A DNA stretch of 64,000 nucleotides from Paraburkholderia monticola (GCF_001580545.1 NZ_LRBG01000037.1:496001-560000); one strand, 5' to 3'. Positions 8,943-18,213 are shown, numbered from the stretch's first letter. Program-made: numbers and translations. The notes: a model not told the origin generated them from the letters alone.

Positions 8943-9776
8943 TCAGCCGGCTGACAGGGCTTGCACGAGCAGCAAGCCTGCGCCGCCGATGGCGAGGGCG
9001 CCGATCGCTCGTGCGATGCGCGCGCCGTCCGGTGCAATACGCTCGACGGTGATGGCGGCCGTCACGGCGGCCATCACGCGCAAATCCATCGTGCCGACGC
9101 TGAGCAGTATTGCGGTCAGCCCCGCGCAGCAGTGGCCGCAATCGATACCGATGCGCAGACCGTAACGCCAGGCGCTCGCGGCATCGGCGGCGAGGTTTGG
9201 CGTCGCGCGACAGCAAGCGAGGCGGTGCGCCTTCCACGCGCTGAACTGCAACGCGCCAGCGAGCAATACCACCGCGCTGACTGCGAACGGCACCGAACGC
9301 GCGAGCGCGGGCCAGCGCAGTTCGAGCGCCGCGAGCGGCGCGCCCAACGCAAACACAGCCGCGCCGACGGCGGTCCAGACGACGCCATAGCCGCCGCTCA
9401 CGAGCATCGTCAGCAGGGCCAGGCGTCCCGCCCTGGCACGCGAGCCGACCGCGTCGCGGTAACGCAGCAGCGTCGGCACCAGCGACGGCAGCATCATCGC
9501 CGTCATCATCACGATCCACATGCCGATGAACGATGCCGCGACGCGAGCCCATGTGCGCCCGCAGGTCGGCATCCATAGCGTCGACATCGACCAGCCGCCG
9601 GGCATCGGCACCGCGCCCATCGCCGACATCGACGCGTTGTGCGCCACGGTCATCGCCACACTCGCGACGAACAGCAACGCACAGACGCCGACGAACCCGC
9701 GCTGCGACGAGCCGGGCACGCGCCGCGTGACGAGGCGCTGCCCGCTCGCGCAGGCAGCACGCACGAGCGGGCTCAT
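8943..9776 (-). CDS. DUF2182 domain membrane protein (predicted metal-binding)
   Basis: A 277-residue integral membrane protein with about seven hydrophobic stretches. The DUF2182 pattern is seen in MPTCGRTW, WIVMMTAMMLPSLVPTLLRYR, FSAWKAHRLACCR and GIDCGHCCAGL. The family is annotated as predicted metal-binding because of the conserved Met, His and Cys in these segments; its substrate is unknown. Its ATG overlaps the stop of the DUF899 gene, so the pair is translationally coupled. The start at 9776 is chosen for that overlap. Confidence 0.85.
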   Translation of the reverse strand: MSPLVRAACASGQRLVTRRVPGSSQRGFVGVCALLFVASVAMTVAHNASMSAMGAVPMPGGWSMSTLWMPTCGRTWARVAASFIGMWIVMMTAMMLPSLVPTLLRYRDAVGSRARAGRLALLTMLVSGGYGVVWTAVGAAVFALGAPLAALELRWPALARSVPFAVSAVVLLAGALQFSAWKAHRLACCRATPNLAADAASAWRYGLRIGIDCGHCCAGLTAILLSVGTMDLRVMAAVTAAITVERIAPDGARIARAIGALAIGGAGLLLVQALSAG

Positions 9777-10537
9777 GACCGCTCGTACTCGTCGTGACGA
9801 CGCCACCAGATGCCCGTCTCGTTGCGGCCCTTCGGCGCGCGATCGAGCCACTGGTACATGCCCCACAGGCCATCGACGCCGCGCGCGTAAGTCGAGTACG
9901 TGTGATAGATGACGCCGTCCTCGAGCACGAACGCGCTCATGCCGGGCCGGTCGCGCGTGTAGGTGGCCGCGTCGGTGCCGCAAGTCGCCGCGAACTGTAC
10001 GACCGGTTCGGGGGCGGGCGTCATATCCATCGCGTGGCCGCTGCGCTCGTAGTTGTACTCGATACTGCCTTCGCGCTGCTGCTCCTCGGTAAATGAAACG
10101 TTGAAGTCGAGATTGAATTCGCCGTTGGCCGACGACGCCCACGGAAACGTCCAGCCCATGCGCCGTTTGTACGTCTGCAGCTTCTCGAGCGGCGCGCGCG
10201 ATACCGCCATCAGCATCACGTCGTGATTCGCGAGATGCACGGCGAAGCCGGCGAAGCCGTCCGCGATCGACGAGCACGACGGGCAGCCCGCCTTGTAGTC
10301 GGGGCCGAACATGAAGTGGTAGACGAGCAGCTGCGAACGTCCTTTGAACAGATCCGCGAGCGATGCGCTGCCTTCGTCGGTTTCGAAGCGATAGGTCTTG
10401 TCGACTCGTACCCACGGCAGCGCCTGGCGCTGCTGCGCGAGCTCGTCGCCGTGTCGTGTGTAGGCCTTTTCCGCGTCGAGCAGCGTGCGTCGTGCGGCGA
10501 GCCACTGTTCGCGTGTTCCGATCGGATGCGTGGTCAT
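9773..10537 (-). CDS. DUF899 family thioredoxin-like protein
   Basis: A 254-residue cytoplasmic protein with a thioredoxin-like fold. Marks are LPWVRVDKTYRFET, LVYHFMFGPDYKAGCPSCSS (CxxC near residue 104), ADGFAGFAVHLANHDV and the C-terminal YSTYARGVDGLWGMYQWLD. The activity is not known; the CxxC suggests redox chemistry. The ATG at 10537 sits behind a GGAGG site on the minus strand; an upstream in-frame ATG lacks family sequence. It forms a two-gene operon with DUF2182 and is divergent from the HTH protein at 10682. Confidence 0.85.
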   Translation of the reverse strand: MTTHPIGTREQWLAARRTLLDAEKAYTRHGDELAQQRQALPWVRVDKTYRFETDEGSASLADLFKGRSQLLVYHFMFGPDYKAGCPSCSSIADGFAGFAVHLANHDVMLMAVSRAPLEKLQTYKRRMGWTFPWASSANGEFNLDFNVSFTEEQQREGSIEYNYERSGHAMDMTPAPEPVVQFAATCGTDAATYTRDRPGMSAFVLEDGVIYHTYSTYARGVDGLWGMYQWLDRAPKGRNETGIWWRRHDEYERS

Positions 10538-10681
10538 GGTGGATTCCTCCGGGTGTCGTGCCGTGCCGCGCGAGCCCTTGCCGCGACGGCTTCGGCGACG
10601 GTTGATGGTCATGCTAGATTAGCGACGGACAACGACCGGATGGGAGTGACAAGTGTGGCGGGATTTGCTTGATGCATTGAC

Positions 10682-11935
10682 GTGCTGCGCGCGGATTCAC
10701 GACCCGTGGACGCACTGATCACGGCGGCGGCGCGCGCGCTGGCGGCCGGCGATCCGCTCGGCGCGCTCGACCGCGTCGCATTGCGCGACGACGCGCCGGC
10801 GCTCGCGCTGCGCGGCATCGCGATGGCGCAGCTCGGCGACTTCGTGCGGGCGAAAGCGCTGGTGCGCGGTGCCGCGCGTGCCTTCGGCCCGCAGCACGCG
10901 GTGGCGCGCGCGCGATGCGTGGTCGCCGAAGCCGAGATCGCGCTTGCGTCGCGCGATCTCGCATGGCCCGCCCGAACACTCGATAGCGCGACCGCCACGC
11001 TCGACTCCCATGGCGATCGCGTCAATGCCGCGCATGCGCGCTATCTGGCGGCGCGGCGTCTGCTGCTGATCGGCCGTCTCGACGAAGCGGAGCGCAAGCT
11101 CGCCGCTGTCGATCCCCAGCCGTTTCCGCCCGCATTGCGTGCCGCGCATCAGCTGGTCATCGCGGGCGTCGCGCTGCGGCGTTTGCGCAGCCGCGCCGCT
11201 CGCGCCGCGCTGACGCGAGCCGCAGACGCGGCTCGCGAAGCCGGCATTCCCGCGCTGATCGCGGAAGTCGAAAGCGCGTCATTGGCGCTGAATAAACCGG
11301 CGGCGCGCAGGATCGCACACGGCGAAGCAGAACCGATCCTGCTCGACGATGTCGAGACGCTCCTGAGCTCGAACCAGGCGGACGGCCCGCTGATCGTCGA
11401 CGCTTGCCGCTATGCGATCCGCGACGCGAACGCGACGGTCGTGCTGGCAAGCCGACCGGTGCTGTTTGCGCTCGCTCGCATGCTCGGCGAGGCATGGCCC
11501 AACGACGTGCCGCGCGACACGCTCGTCGCGCGCGCATTCCGCGCCAAACGCGCCGACGAATCGCATCGCGCGCGGTTGCGCGTCGAGATCGGCCGCCTAC
11601 GCGCGGCGCTCGGCACGCTCGCGAGCGTCAGCGCGACGACGCGCGGCTTCGCGCTCGCGCCGCGTCAGGCGCGCGAGGTCGTCGTGCTGGCGCCGCCGGT
11701 CGAAGGCGAGCATGCGGCGCTGCTCGCGTTCCTGTCGGACGGCGAATCGTGGTCGAGTTCGGCGCTTGCTCTCGTGCTCGGCGCCAGTCAGCGTACCGTG
11801 CAGCGCGCGCTCGACGCGCTTGCGGCCGCGGGCAAAGTACAGCCGGTGGGCGAGGGGCGCGCGCGCCGCTGGATGACGCCGCCGCTTGCCGGATTCGCGA
11901 CGGCTTTGTTACTCCCTTCCCCGTTCCCTTCGTGA
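10682..11935 (+). CDS. Helix-turn-helix regulator with helical-repeat N-terminus
   Basis: A 417-residue Ala/Arg-rich protein. Residues 10-200 are a run of amphipathic helices of TPR-like spacing (ALAAGDPLGALDRVALRDDA, LGDFVRAKALVRGAARAFG). The centre resembles a response-regulator-type winged helix (LVARAFRAKRADESHRARLR). The C-terminus has a DNA-binding helix pair, SSALALVLGASQRTVQRALDALAAAG (split for reading). The start is GTG 10682, because a stop lies four codons upstream. It is divergent from the DUF899/DUF2182 operon and may control it or the beta-propeller gene behind it. No effector is evident. Confidence 0.72.
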   Translation: MLRADSRPVDALITAAARALAAGDPLGALDRVALRDDAPALALRGIAMAQLGDFVRAKALVRGAARAFGPQHAVARARCVVAEAEIALASRDLAWPARTLDSATATLDSHGDRVNAAHARYLAARRLLLIGRLDEAERKLAAVDPQPFPPALRAAHQLVIAGVALRRLRSRAARAALTRAADAAREAGIPALIAEVESASLALNKPAARRIAHGEAEPILLDDVETLLSSNQADGPLIVDACRYAIRDANATVVLASRPVLFALARMLGEAWPNDVPRDTLVARAFRAKRADESHRARLRVEIGRLRAALGTLASVSATTRGFALAPRQAREVVVLAPPVEGEHAALLAFLSDGESWSSSALALVLGASQRTVQRALDALAAAGKVQPVGEGRARRWMTPPLAGFATALLLPSPFPS

Positions 11936-11940
11936 TTAGG

Positions 11941-12624
11941 ATGACCACCATGAACCGCTCAGCCGCCAGAATCGTCCGCGAATATGGGCCCTTTACGGGC
12001 GTCGATAAAGTGCACGGCGTCACCTACGACGGCCGGCAGGTGTGGATCGCGACCGGCGAAAGCCTCGCCGCGATCGATCCCGCGAGCGGCGAGACGCTGC
12101 GCTCGATCGCGGTGGCCGCCGACGCGGGCACGGCCTTCGACGGCGAGCACCTGTTCCAGATCGCGCACGGCCGCATCCAGAAGATCGATCCGCAAAGCGG
12201 CCGCGTGCTAGCGACGATCGCCGCGCCCGGCGACGGCGGCCAGTCGGGGCTGACATGGGCCGAAGGTTCGTTGTGGATGGGTCAATACCCCGAACGAAAG
12301 ATCTATCAGATCGATCCGGACACGGGCGCGGTGCTGCGCACGATCGAATCGAACCGCTTCGTGACGGGCATTACGTGGGTCGACGGCGAACTATGGCATG
12401 GCACGTGGGAAGGCGACGAGAGCGAGCTCAGACATATCGATCCGCGCAGCGGCGAGGTGCTCGAGAGCGTCGAGATGCCGGCCGGCGCGGGCATCTCCGG
12501 ACTCGAATCGAACGGCGCGGATCTGTTCTTCTGCGGAGGGGGCGGCAGCGGGCTCGTTCGAGCGGTGCAACGTCCCGCGCGGGAGAGTGGCGCGGAATTG
12601 CCGGTCGATTCGACCAGCGAGTAA
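11941..12624 (+). CDS. Beta-propeller protein, Vgb/glutaminyl cyclotransferase-like
   Basis: A protein of about 227 residues made of repeated blades with the theme W-ATGESLAAIDPASGETLR / IQKIDPQSGRVLATI / IYQIDPDTGAVLRTI / LRHIDPRSGEVLESV. Four IDPxSG repeats are visible. Such propellers occur in streptogramin lyase-like and PQQ-like proteins; no catalytic residues are certain. No signal peptide is present, so it is probably cytoplasmic. Its start nearly touches the stop of the HTH gene. ATG 11950 is an alternative with better ribosome-site spacing (GGA at 11938). Confidence 0.75.
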   Translation: MTTMNRSAARIVREYGPFTGVDKVHGVTYDGRQVWIATGESLAAIDPASGETLRSIAVAADAGTAFDGEHLFQIAHGRIQKIDPQSGRVLATIAAPGDGGQSGLTWAEGSLWMGQYPERKIYQIDPDTGAVLRTIESNRFVTGITWVDGELWHGTWEGDESELRHIDPRSGEVLESVEMPAGAGISGLESNGADLFFCGGGGSGLVRAVQRPARESGAELPVDSTSE

Positions 12625-12663
12625 GTGATGATCGATGACGCGAGGAGCGCGGCGTCGTGGTCC

Positions 12664-15600
12664 TTATTGCGTTCCCGCCGCGCTCAGCCCCGTGCTCGCG
12701 AAATAGATCGCGAGGAAATATAGCAGCACATACAGCGCGTAGGTCTGTCCATTGCCGGTATAGACGCGCCGGATCCACGCCGCCGACACCAGCGCGAAGT
12801 GCGAGATGCCACGCCAGAAGATCTGCGCGACCGGCGGCACGGTGCGGCTCAACATCGGCCGGTAGAAGTGGTAGAAATCCGGAGCGTTGCGCGCGTTGCC
12901 GCGCCGGCTGCGATAGTACAGAACGCCGAGCCCGAACACGATCGCCGTGACGACCAGCACGACGATCACGACCGGCGTCGGATTCCAGAACCCGTAGATG
13001 CTTTCCAGCGACATGCCGCCCCACACCAGCGTCGCCGCGAATTGCGGATCGATCGCGGCCGACACGGGCTCGAGCAGCACCTTCGGAAAGAACGACAGGA
13101 TCACGATCCCGACCACGAACAGAAACTGCGGCACCAGCAGCATGATGGGCGCCTCGCGCACGATCGGCCGCTGCGTCGGGGGCAGCTTCAGGAAGATGCC
13201 GTTCAGGAGACGCAGCATGTACAGAAAGCCAGCGCAAGTCGCGATCAACCCGCACACGGCGAGCCCGTACCAGCCCTTGTCGGTCATCGCGCTCAGCAGC
13301 AGCCACTTGCCCCCGAAGCCCATCAGCGGCGGCAGGCCCGACATCGACACGAGCGCGATCACGACCATCGCGAAGGTGAGCGGCATCTCGCGCGCGAGGC
13401 CGCCCACATCGGCGAAGTTGCGCGTGCCGGTGCGCAGAATCACGCCTGCGAGCGCGAGGAACAGGATGCCCTTCACGAACATGTGATTGGCGACCAGGTA
13501 CAGCGCGGTGACCCAGCCGAGATGGCTCATCAGTCCGATCGCGGTGACGATATAGCCAAGCTGGCTCATGCTCGAGAGCGCGAGCATGCGTTTGAAGTCG
13601 TTCTGCCGCAATGCCATCAATGCGCCGACCAGCGTCGTGAGCATGCCTATCCACGTCATCAGGTGCGCGAGTTCGAGGCCGACCTCCGAGCGTATCGTCA
13701 GATAGGTGCCGATCAGCAGGCCGAACATCGCGACCTTGCTGACCACCGCCGACAGCATCGCGGTCACGTCGTCTTCCGCCTCGGTGTAAGCACCCGGCAG
13801 CCACACGTGCACGCCGATCGCGCCGGCCTTGATCAGGAAGCCGGCCGCGAGCAGCACGAACGCGCGGTTCGCTTCCGGTCCCGCGTGGATCAAGGCCGAT
13901 AGCGAGATGGTGCCGTCGATCGCCGCAACGTTGGCGAAGCCCGCGAGCAGGAAGAACGCCGCCAGCAGCGAAAACAGCAGAAAGGTCAGCACATGCGGTC
14001 CAGCGCGCCGGCACTTCGCGATCAGGAAGCACGACGACAGCGTGATGATTTCCCAGCTATAGAAGAACTCGAGCGTCGTCGATGAACGCAAGAGCGCCGG
14101 AATCGACAGCGTCAGGACGACGAGCATCGGATAGAAGCCGGCGCGCACGTCGTCGCGATAGAGACTTGCCGCGGCGATCACGAGGCTGCCCGCGAGCAGC
14201 AGCCACGTGAACAGTCCGCCGATGCCGCCCGTGCCCTCGCACAGCAGACTGCCGATCAGCGCGATCGCGATCAGCGCGAGCACGCCTTTCACGCGCCCCG
14301 GCAGACGATCGGCCGCATAGAACAGCGCGCCCGCCATGAGCGGCGAGAAGATCCACACCGACGCGACACCCGAGAAGACGGCCGCCATGTAGGCCGCGGC
14401 GATCAGCAGCACCGCGACGCCGAACAGCGGCACCAGCGCGACGACTTTGGGACGGGATTTGGCTTCATGGTCGGACGGAGTGAGCGCGCGCACGAACCAG
14501 TGGAACATATAGCCTGCTTCGAGCAGCGAACCGGTCAGGATCAGCACGATCCAGTACGGCTTGCCGGCAGCGGTCAGGCGCATGACGAGTTCCCACTTCG
14601 CCCAGAAGCCGGGGAACGGCGGCAGCCCCGCGATCGCGACCATGAAGAGTCCGAGCAGGCCGATCAGCAGCGGGCTGCGCGACAGGATCGCGCGGGCATC
14701 GTCGCCGTGCCGTCGCAGCACGCCGATCAGCCAGAAGAGCCCGGCCTTCGCAAACAGATGGTTGATGAAGAGGCCGCCGACGACGAGCGGAATCGACTCC
14801 TCCGCGCCGACCTGGCGCAGCAGTGCGAGCGACAGCATCATGAGCGCCATTTGCCCGATCGACGAATAGCCGAGCACGCGTTGCGGCTTCGTCTGCTTGA
14901 TCGCGAGCAGGTTCGAGAACAGGAACGTGATGCCGCCCGACACGGCGAGCAGCGTGAGTTGGCCGTCGAACAGCGGTAGCAATTTGAACAGCGCGAAAAA
15001 CACGCCCGCCGATACGCCGACCGACACCATCGCGGCGACGCCGCTCGGCGCGGTCTCGTAGACGTCGAGCCCCCAGCCGTTCGCCGGAAACGGCTTCAGC
15101 TCGATCACGAGACTCGCGAACACGAGCAGGATCGCGGTCGTGCCGATCGGGCCGCCGAGCTGGTCGCGCACCGCCAACAGCTGGTCGATGTTCAGCGTGC
15201 CGCTCACGTAGTAGAGCAGCACCGCGCCGAGCAGAAACAGCGTCGAGGCGATCACGGTCGCAAAGATGTACTTGAACGCGGCCGAGAGCGCGGCGGGCGT
15301 GCGGTCGAGCCCGAACAGGCCGTACGTGGCGATCGACACGATCTCGAGAAACACAAACAGGTTGAACAGATCGCGGGTCATCACCATGCCGTCGATGCCC
15401 ATCACGAGAATCAGGTACAGCAGCAAGGCCGCGTAGTTGCCGCGCAGACGGTCCCACAGATGCAAGGCGCCGAGCAGCGCGACCAGGTTGACGCTGAACG
15501 TGAAGAAGCCTTCCCACAAGCCGAAGCGCAGGTTGATCGACACCGGCGGCAGCGAGCCCGCGGTCAGCACTTCGATCGTGTCGCCGCCGTCGAGCACGCC

Positions 15601-15759
15601 ATAGAACGACACGGCGGACACCACCACGATGCCGCACAGCGCGAGGAAAAAGCCGAGCGTGAGCCACGGCTTGCCGAGCCGGTACAGCAGCGGAATGGCG
15701 AAGCCGCCGCCGAGCCCGAGAATGAAGATATGCAGCGGATGAAAGAGCGCGGCTACCAT
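12664..15759 (-). CDS. Fused double antiporter subunit of an Mrp-like cation/proton antiporter (MrpD- and MrpA-like modules)
   Basis: A 1031-residue membrane protein with two proton-antiporter modules in tandem. Module 1 (about 80-480) has LFNLFVFLEIVSIATYGLFG with E139 and ELKPFPANGW with K222. Module 2 (about 555-900) has FFYSWEIITLSSCFL with E570, LIKAGAIGVHVWLPGAYTE with K644 and VSKVAMFG with K675. These Glu and Lys residues match the proton-path residues of NuoL/M/N and MrpA/D. In classical Mrp operons the two subunits are separate genes. The ATG at 15759 overlaps the end of mrpC by 7 bp. It is the last gene of the leftward operon. Confidence 0.85.
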   Translation of the reverse strand: MVAALFHPLHIFILGLGGGFAIPLLYRLGKPWLTLGFFLALCGIVVVSAVSFYGVLDGGDTIEVLTAGSLPPVSINLRFGLWEGFFTFSVNLVALLGALHLWDRLRGNYAALLLYLILVMGIDGMVMTRDLFNLFVFLEIVSIATYGLFGLDRTPAALSAAFKYIFATVIASTLFLLGAVLLYYVSGTLNIDQLLAVRDQLGGPIGTTAILLVFASLVIELKPFPANGWGLDVYETAPSGVAAMVSVGVSAGVFFALFKLLPLFDGQLTLLAVSGGITFLFSNLLAIKQTKPQRVLGYSSIGQMALMMLSLALLRQVGAEESIPLVVGGLFINHLFAKAGLFWLIGVLRRHGDDARAILSRSPLLIGLLGLFMVAIAGLPPFPGFWAKWELVMRLTAAGKPYWIVLILTGSLLEAGYMFHWFVRALTPSDHEAKSRPKVVALVPLFGVAVLLIAAAYMAAVFSGVASVWIFSPLMAGALFYAADRLPGRVKGVLALIAIALIGSLLCEGTGGIGGLFTWLLLAGSLVIAAASLYRDDVRAGFYPMLVVLTLSIPALLRSSTTLEFFYSWEIITLSSCFLIAKCRRAGPHVLTFLLFSLLAAFFLLAGFANVAAIDGTISLSALIHAGPEANRAFVLLAAGFLIKAGAIGVHVWLPGAYTEAEDDVTAMLSAVVSKVAMFGLLIGTYLTIRSEVGLELAHLMTWIGMLTTLVGALMALRQNDFKRMLALSSMSQLGYIVTAIGLMSHLGWVTALYLVANHMFVKGILFLALAGVILRTGTRNFADVGGLAREMPLTFAMVVIALVSMSGLPPLMGFGGKWLLLSAMTDKGWYGLAVCGLIATCAGFLYMLRLLNGIFLKLPPTQRPIVREAPIMLLVPQFLFVVGIVILSFFPKVLLEPVSAAIDPQFAATLVWGGMSLESIYGFWNPTPVVIVVLVVTAIVFGLGVLYYRSRRGNARNAPDFYHFYRPMLSRTVPPVAQIFWRGISHFALVSAAWIRRVYTGNGQTYALYVLLYFLAIYFASTGLSAAGTQ

Positions 15760-16121
15760 TTCGACTCGGTGAAGGCGTCGATGGAAAGGGTCTTTTTGGC
15801 GGCGTAAAGACGGATCGCGTACGACAGCATGATGGCGGTGACCGACAGCCCGATCACGATCGCCGTGACGACGAGCGCCGATGGAACCGGATCGATCGCG
15901 CGGTGCGCGGCGGCGGACTTGCTGAGCGCCGCGTCGATGATCGGCGCGGTCCCGCCCGTGATGTAGCCGGTCGCGACCATCACGATGTGCAGCCCCGTGT
16001 CGATCACCGCGAAGCCGATGATGATGCGCAGGATGTTGCGGTGGGTCAGCATGCCCCACAGGCCGATCAGCGAAAGGCAGAAGCCCGTGATCAGCAGGAT
16101 CTTCGAAACCGGGATGCCCAT
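15753..16121 (-). CDS. mrpC: Mrp antiporter subunit C (NuoK-like)
   Basis: A 122-residue protein with three membrane helices and the NuoK/MrpC pattern: GFCLSLIGLWGMLTHRNILR, IIIGFAVIDTGLHIVMVATG and PSALVVTAIVIGLSVTAIML. NuoK-like subunits form part of the ion path next to the antiporter subunits. It overlaps the downstream fused subunit by 7 bp and follows mrpB by 16 bp. Confidence 0.87.
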   Translation of the reverse strand: MGIPVSKILLITGFCLSLIGLWGMLTHRNILRIIIGFAVIDTGLHIVMVATGYITGGTAPIIDAALSKSAAAHRAIDPVPSALVVTAIVIGLSVTAIMLSYAIRLYAAKKTLSIDAFTESKW

Positions 16122-16137
16122 GTGCTTGTTCCCTCGT

Positions 16138-16842
16138 TCAGCTTCTGAACCGGTCGATGATGACGCTCAGCTCCGCGCCGACCTTGACGCCGAGCAGCGC
16201 GGAAATCAGCGGGATCGCGCCGGCGCTGAAAAACGCGCCGAACTCGCCGCGCGGCAGAAAGCGCGCGTCGAGAAAACCGCCCGCCAGCACGAGGCCCAGA
16301 ATGCCGATGCAAACGTAGATAACGCCCGCCAGCGATTCGATGACGCTCAGCAGCGCGACGTTCAGCGTCGAGCGGGGCCGCGCAAGCATCATCAGCATCA
16401 CGGCGGACGCGACGATCGCGCCGCCCTGGAAGCCGCCGCCCGCCGACAGGTGGCCGTTGACGATCACGTAGCCGCCGAAGGTGAAGATCATCGGCAGCAG
16501 CACCTGCTTGCCGGTATGCACGATTTCGCCGGCGGGGCGTCGCGCGCTAGTGGTTTCGTCTGTTGCAGCGGCGGATGTCGGCTGGCTTTCTTCTTTGAGC
16601 AGCAGGCCAACGCTTGCCGCCACCATGAACAGCACCGCGACTTCGCCGAGGGTGTCGAAGCCGCGATAGGTGATCAGAATGCCGGTCACGATGTTCGGCG
16701 CGCCGAGTTCGACCGGCCCTCTGACGACGTAATACCAGGCGAGCGGGCGCAGCGCCTGCAACTCCGTATAGCCGCCGACGAGCCGCCAGAACACGACCGC
16801 GAACAGCAGCACCGTCAGCAGCGCGAACGCGCGACGCATCAT
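16138..16842 (-). CDS. mrpB: Mrp antiporter subunit B with N-terminal extension (MbhE/MrpB-type)
   Basis: A 234-residue membrane protein. Residues 1-85 have two helices and the YRGFDTLGEVAVLFMVAASV segment typical of MbhE or the MrpA C-terminus. Residues 108-234 are the MrpB (MnhB) domain with VLLPMIFTFGGYVIVNGHLS, AGGGFQGGAIVASAVMLM and PLISALLGVKVGAELS. So it combines two parts that are split in other systems. It overlaps mrpG by 4 bp, which implies coupled translation. Confidence 0.86.
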   Translation of the reverse strand: MMRRAFALLTVLLFAVVFWRLVGGYTELQALRPLAWYYVVRGPVELGAPNIVTGILITYRGFDTLGEVAVLFMVAASVGLLLKEESQPTSAAATDETTSARRPAGEIVHTGKQVLLPMIFTFGGYVIVNGHLSAGGGFQGGAIVASAVMLMMLARPRSTLNVALLSVIESLAGVIYVCIGILGLVLAGGFLDARFLPRGEFGAFFSAGAIPLISALLGVKVGAELSVIIDRFRS

Positions 16843-17183
16843 GATTCCGCCTCCCCCGCGGTGCGCCCGTCTTCATCGGCGAGCGCGTCGGTGACCGTGG
16901 ACGACGTCATCGGCGTGCGGATCAGCCAGGCGGCGCGCGACAGCGCGTGCGAGGACACCGGGTTGGTCACGAGCACGAAGTAGATCAGCAGGATCAGACG
17001 GAAGGTCCAGTTCGGGTGATAGAACGCGAGGCCGATCAGCACCAGCATGTTGCCGAGCGTCGATGCCTTGGTGCCGGCCTGGATGCGCGTGTACGCGTCC
17101 GGCATGCGCAACAGCCCGAGGCCGGCGGAGAACAGAAAGACGGCGCCCACGAGGATGAACACGCTGCCGATCAGTTCGAACAT
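16839..17183 (-). CDS. mrpG: Mrp antiporter subunit G
   Basis: A 114-residue protein with three helices and the MrpG/PhaG signature FSAGLGLLRMPDAYTRIQAG followed by KASTLGNMLVLIGLA. The C-terminal 25 residues are polar and cytoplasmic. It is needed for complex assembly in known Mrp systems. It lies between the DUF4040 subunit (3-bp gap) and mrpB (4-bp overlap). Confidence 0.88.
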   Translation of the reverse strand: MFELIGSVFILVGAVFLFSAGLGLLRMPDAYTRIQAGTKASTLGNMLVLIGLAFYHPNWTFRLILLIYFVLVTNPVSSHALSRAAWLIRTPMTSSTVTDALADEDGRTAGEAES

Positions 17184-17186
17184 GCG

Positions 17187-17429
17187 CTAGCCCTTCTGAT
17201 AACCGGTTTTGCGGATCGCGTACAGAAAGATGAAGGTCGCGAGTCCCGAGCCGATCGCGGCCTCGGCCATCGCGACGTCGGGCGCGGCGAGCAGCAGGAA
17301 GGCGATCGCGGCGAACAGGCTCGCGAGCCCCGAGCTCACCATCGCGGCCAGCAGATTCTTCAGGAAGACGGCCAGTACGCCGCTCACGAGGATGCTCGCG
17401 CACATCAGCAGCAGGAGCAGTTCGAGCAT
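17187..17429 (-). CDS. DUF4040/MbhD-like subunit of the Mrp operon
   Basis: An 80-residue protein with three helices and the DUF4040 motif FLLLAAPDVAMAEAAIGSGL near residues 44-63. In classical Mrp complexes this domain is the C-terminal part of MrpA; here it is a separate small gene, as in Mbh-type complexes. It is embedded between mrpF (3-bp gap) and mrpG (3-bp gap). It likely joins the two halves of the ion path. Confidence 0.85.
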   Translation of the reverse strand: MLELLLLLMCASILVSGVLAVFLKNLLAAMVSSGLASLFAAIAFLLLAAPDVAMAEAAIGSGLATFIFLYAIRKTGYQKG

Positions 17430-17432
17430 GGC

Positions 17433-17693
17433 TCACAGCCCCCTTTCGAGAAAGCGCGCAATCGCCAGCACCGCGAGAAAGCTCAGCAATGCGTAGACGA
17501 GCGCGACGTCGATATAGACGAAACGGCCGGAGACCTGCGCGTACAGCGCGATCAGCGACAACGAAACGACCGTCAGCATGTCGATCGCGACGATGCGGTC
17601 GACGAGGGTTTTGCCGATCACGAGACGGATCACGCCGAACAGGATCGCGAAGAAGATCAGCACGGCGGCGATCCGGAGCATGATCTCAGCCAA
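17433..17693 (-). CDS. mrpF: Mrp antiporter subunit F
   Basis: An 86-residue protein with three helices and the MrpF signature RLVIGKTLVDRIVAIDMLTV at about 22-41, including the conserved DR-x-x-AID. Subunit F is required for a functional Mrp complex. Its start overlaps the end of mrpE by 8 bp. Confidence 0.88.
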   Translation of the reverse strand: MAEIMLRIAAVLIFFAILFGVIRLVIGKTLVDRIVAIDMLTVVSLSLIALYAQVSGRFVYIDVALVYALLSFLAVLAIARFLERGL

Positions 17694-18213
17694 AGACCTT
17701 CTCCAGATGCTTTTCGAACGGCGCGACGAGTGCCTCGGTCGCTTCGTCGATGTCGGTCGTCTTCACGTCGAGCCAGTGGATGAATAGTATGTCGTCCCGA
17801 ATATCCATCACGAGCGAGCCCGGTGTGAGCGCAATCGAATTGGCGAGCGCGAGACGGCCGAGCGGTGTTTCGAGGCGGGTGCGAACCTTGACGATGCCGG
17901 GCTTGATGTCGATACGAGGCGAGTACACCAGCGCCATCATGTTCAGATTGGCGCGCACGAGTTCGACGACGAAGGTCGCGCTATATGCGATGAAGTGATA
18001 AAGCGCGCTCGGTGTCAGACGTAGACGCTGCCACGCCTCGCTAGACGATACGAAGACATGCGCGATGACGAAGGTAATGACGAGACCGACGAGAGCGGGT
18101 TCGACGGCGAGCGACGCATTGGCGATCATCCAGATGACGAACAGGACGACCCAGAGGCCGAGCATGCCCCGAGGAACAAACGACGACACCGGTTTTCCGT
18201 TGTTCGAAGCCAT
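17686..18213 (-). CDS. mrpE: Mrp antiporter subunit E
   Basis: A 175-residue protein with two or three N-terminal helices and the MrpE motifs FVVELVRANLNMMALVYSP and ANSIALTPGSLVMDIRDDIL, ending in a cytoplasmic tail. It is the first gene of the leftward operon, so its promoter should lie in 18214-18669. The ATG at 18213 is chosen because the protein then starts directly before the first helix; an upstream open extension shows no family sequence. Confidence 0.87.
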   Translation of the reverse strand: MASNNGKPVSSFVPRGMLGLWVVLFVIWMIANASLAVEPALVGLVITFVIAHVFVSSSEAWQRLRLTPSALYHFIAYSATFVVELVRANLNMMALVYSPRIDIKPGIVKVRTRLETPLGRLALANSIALTPGSLVMDIRDDILFIHWLDVKTTDIDEATEALVAPFEKHLEKVFG

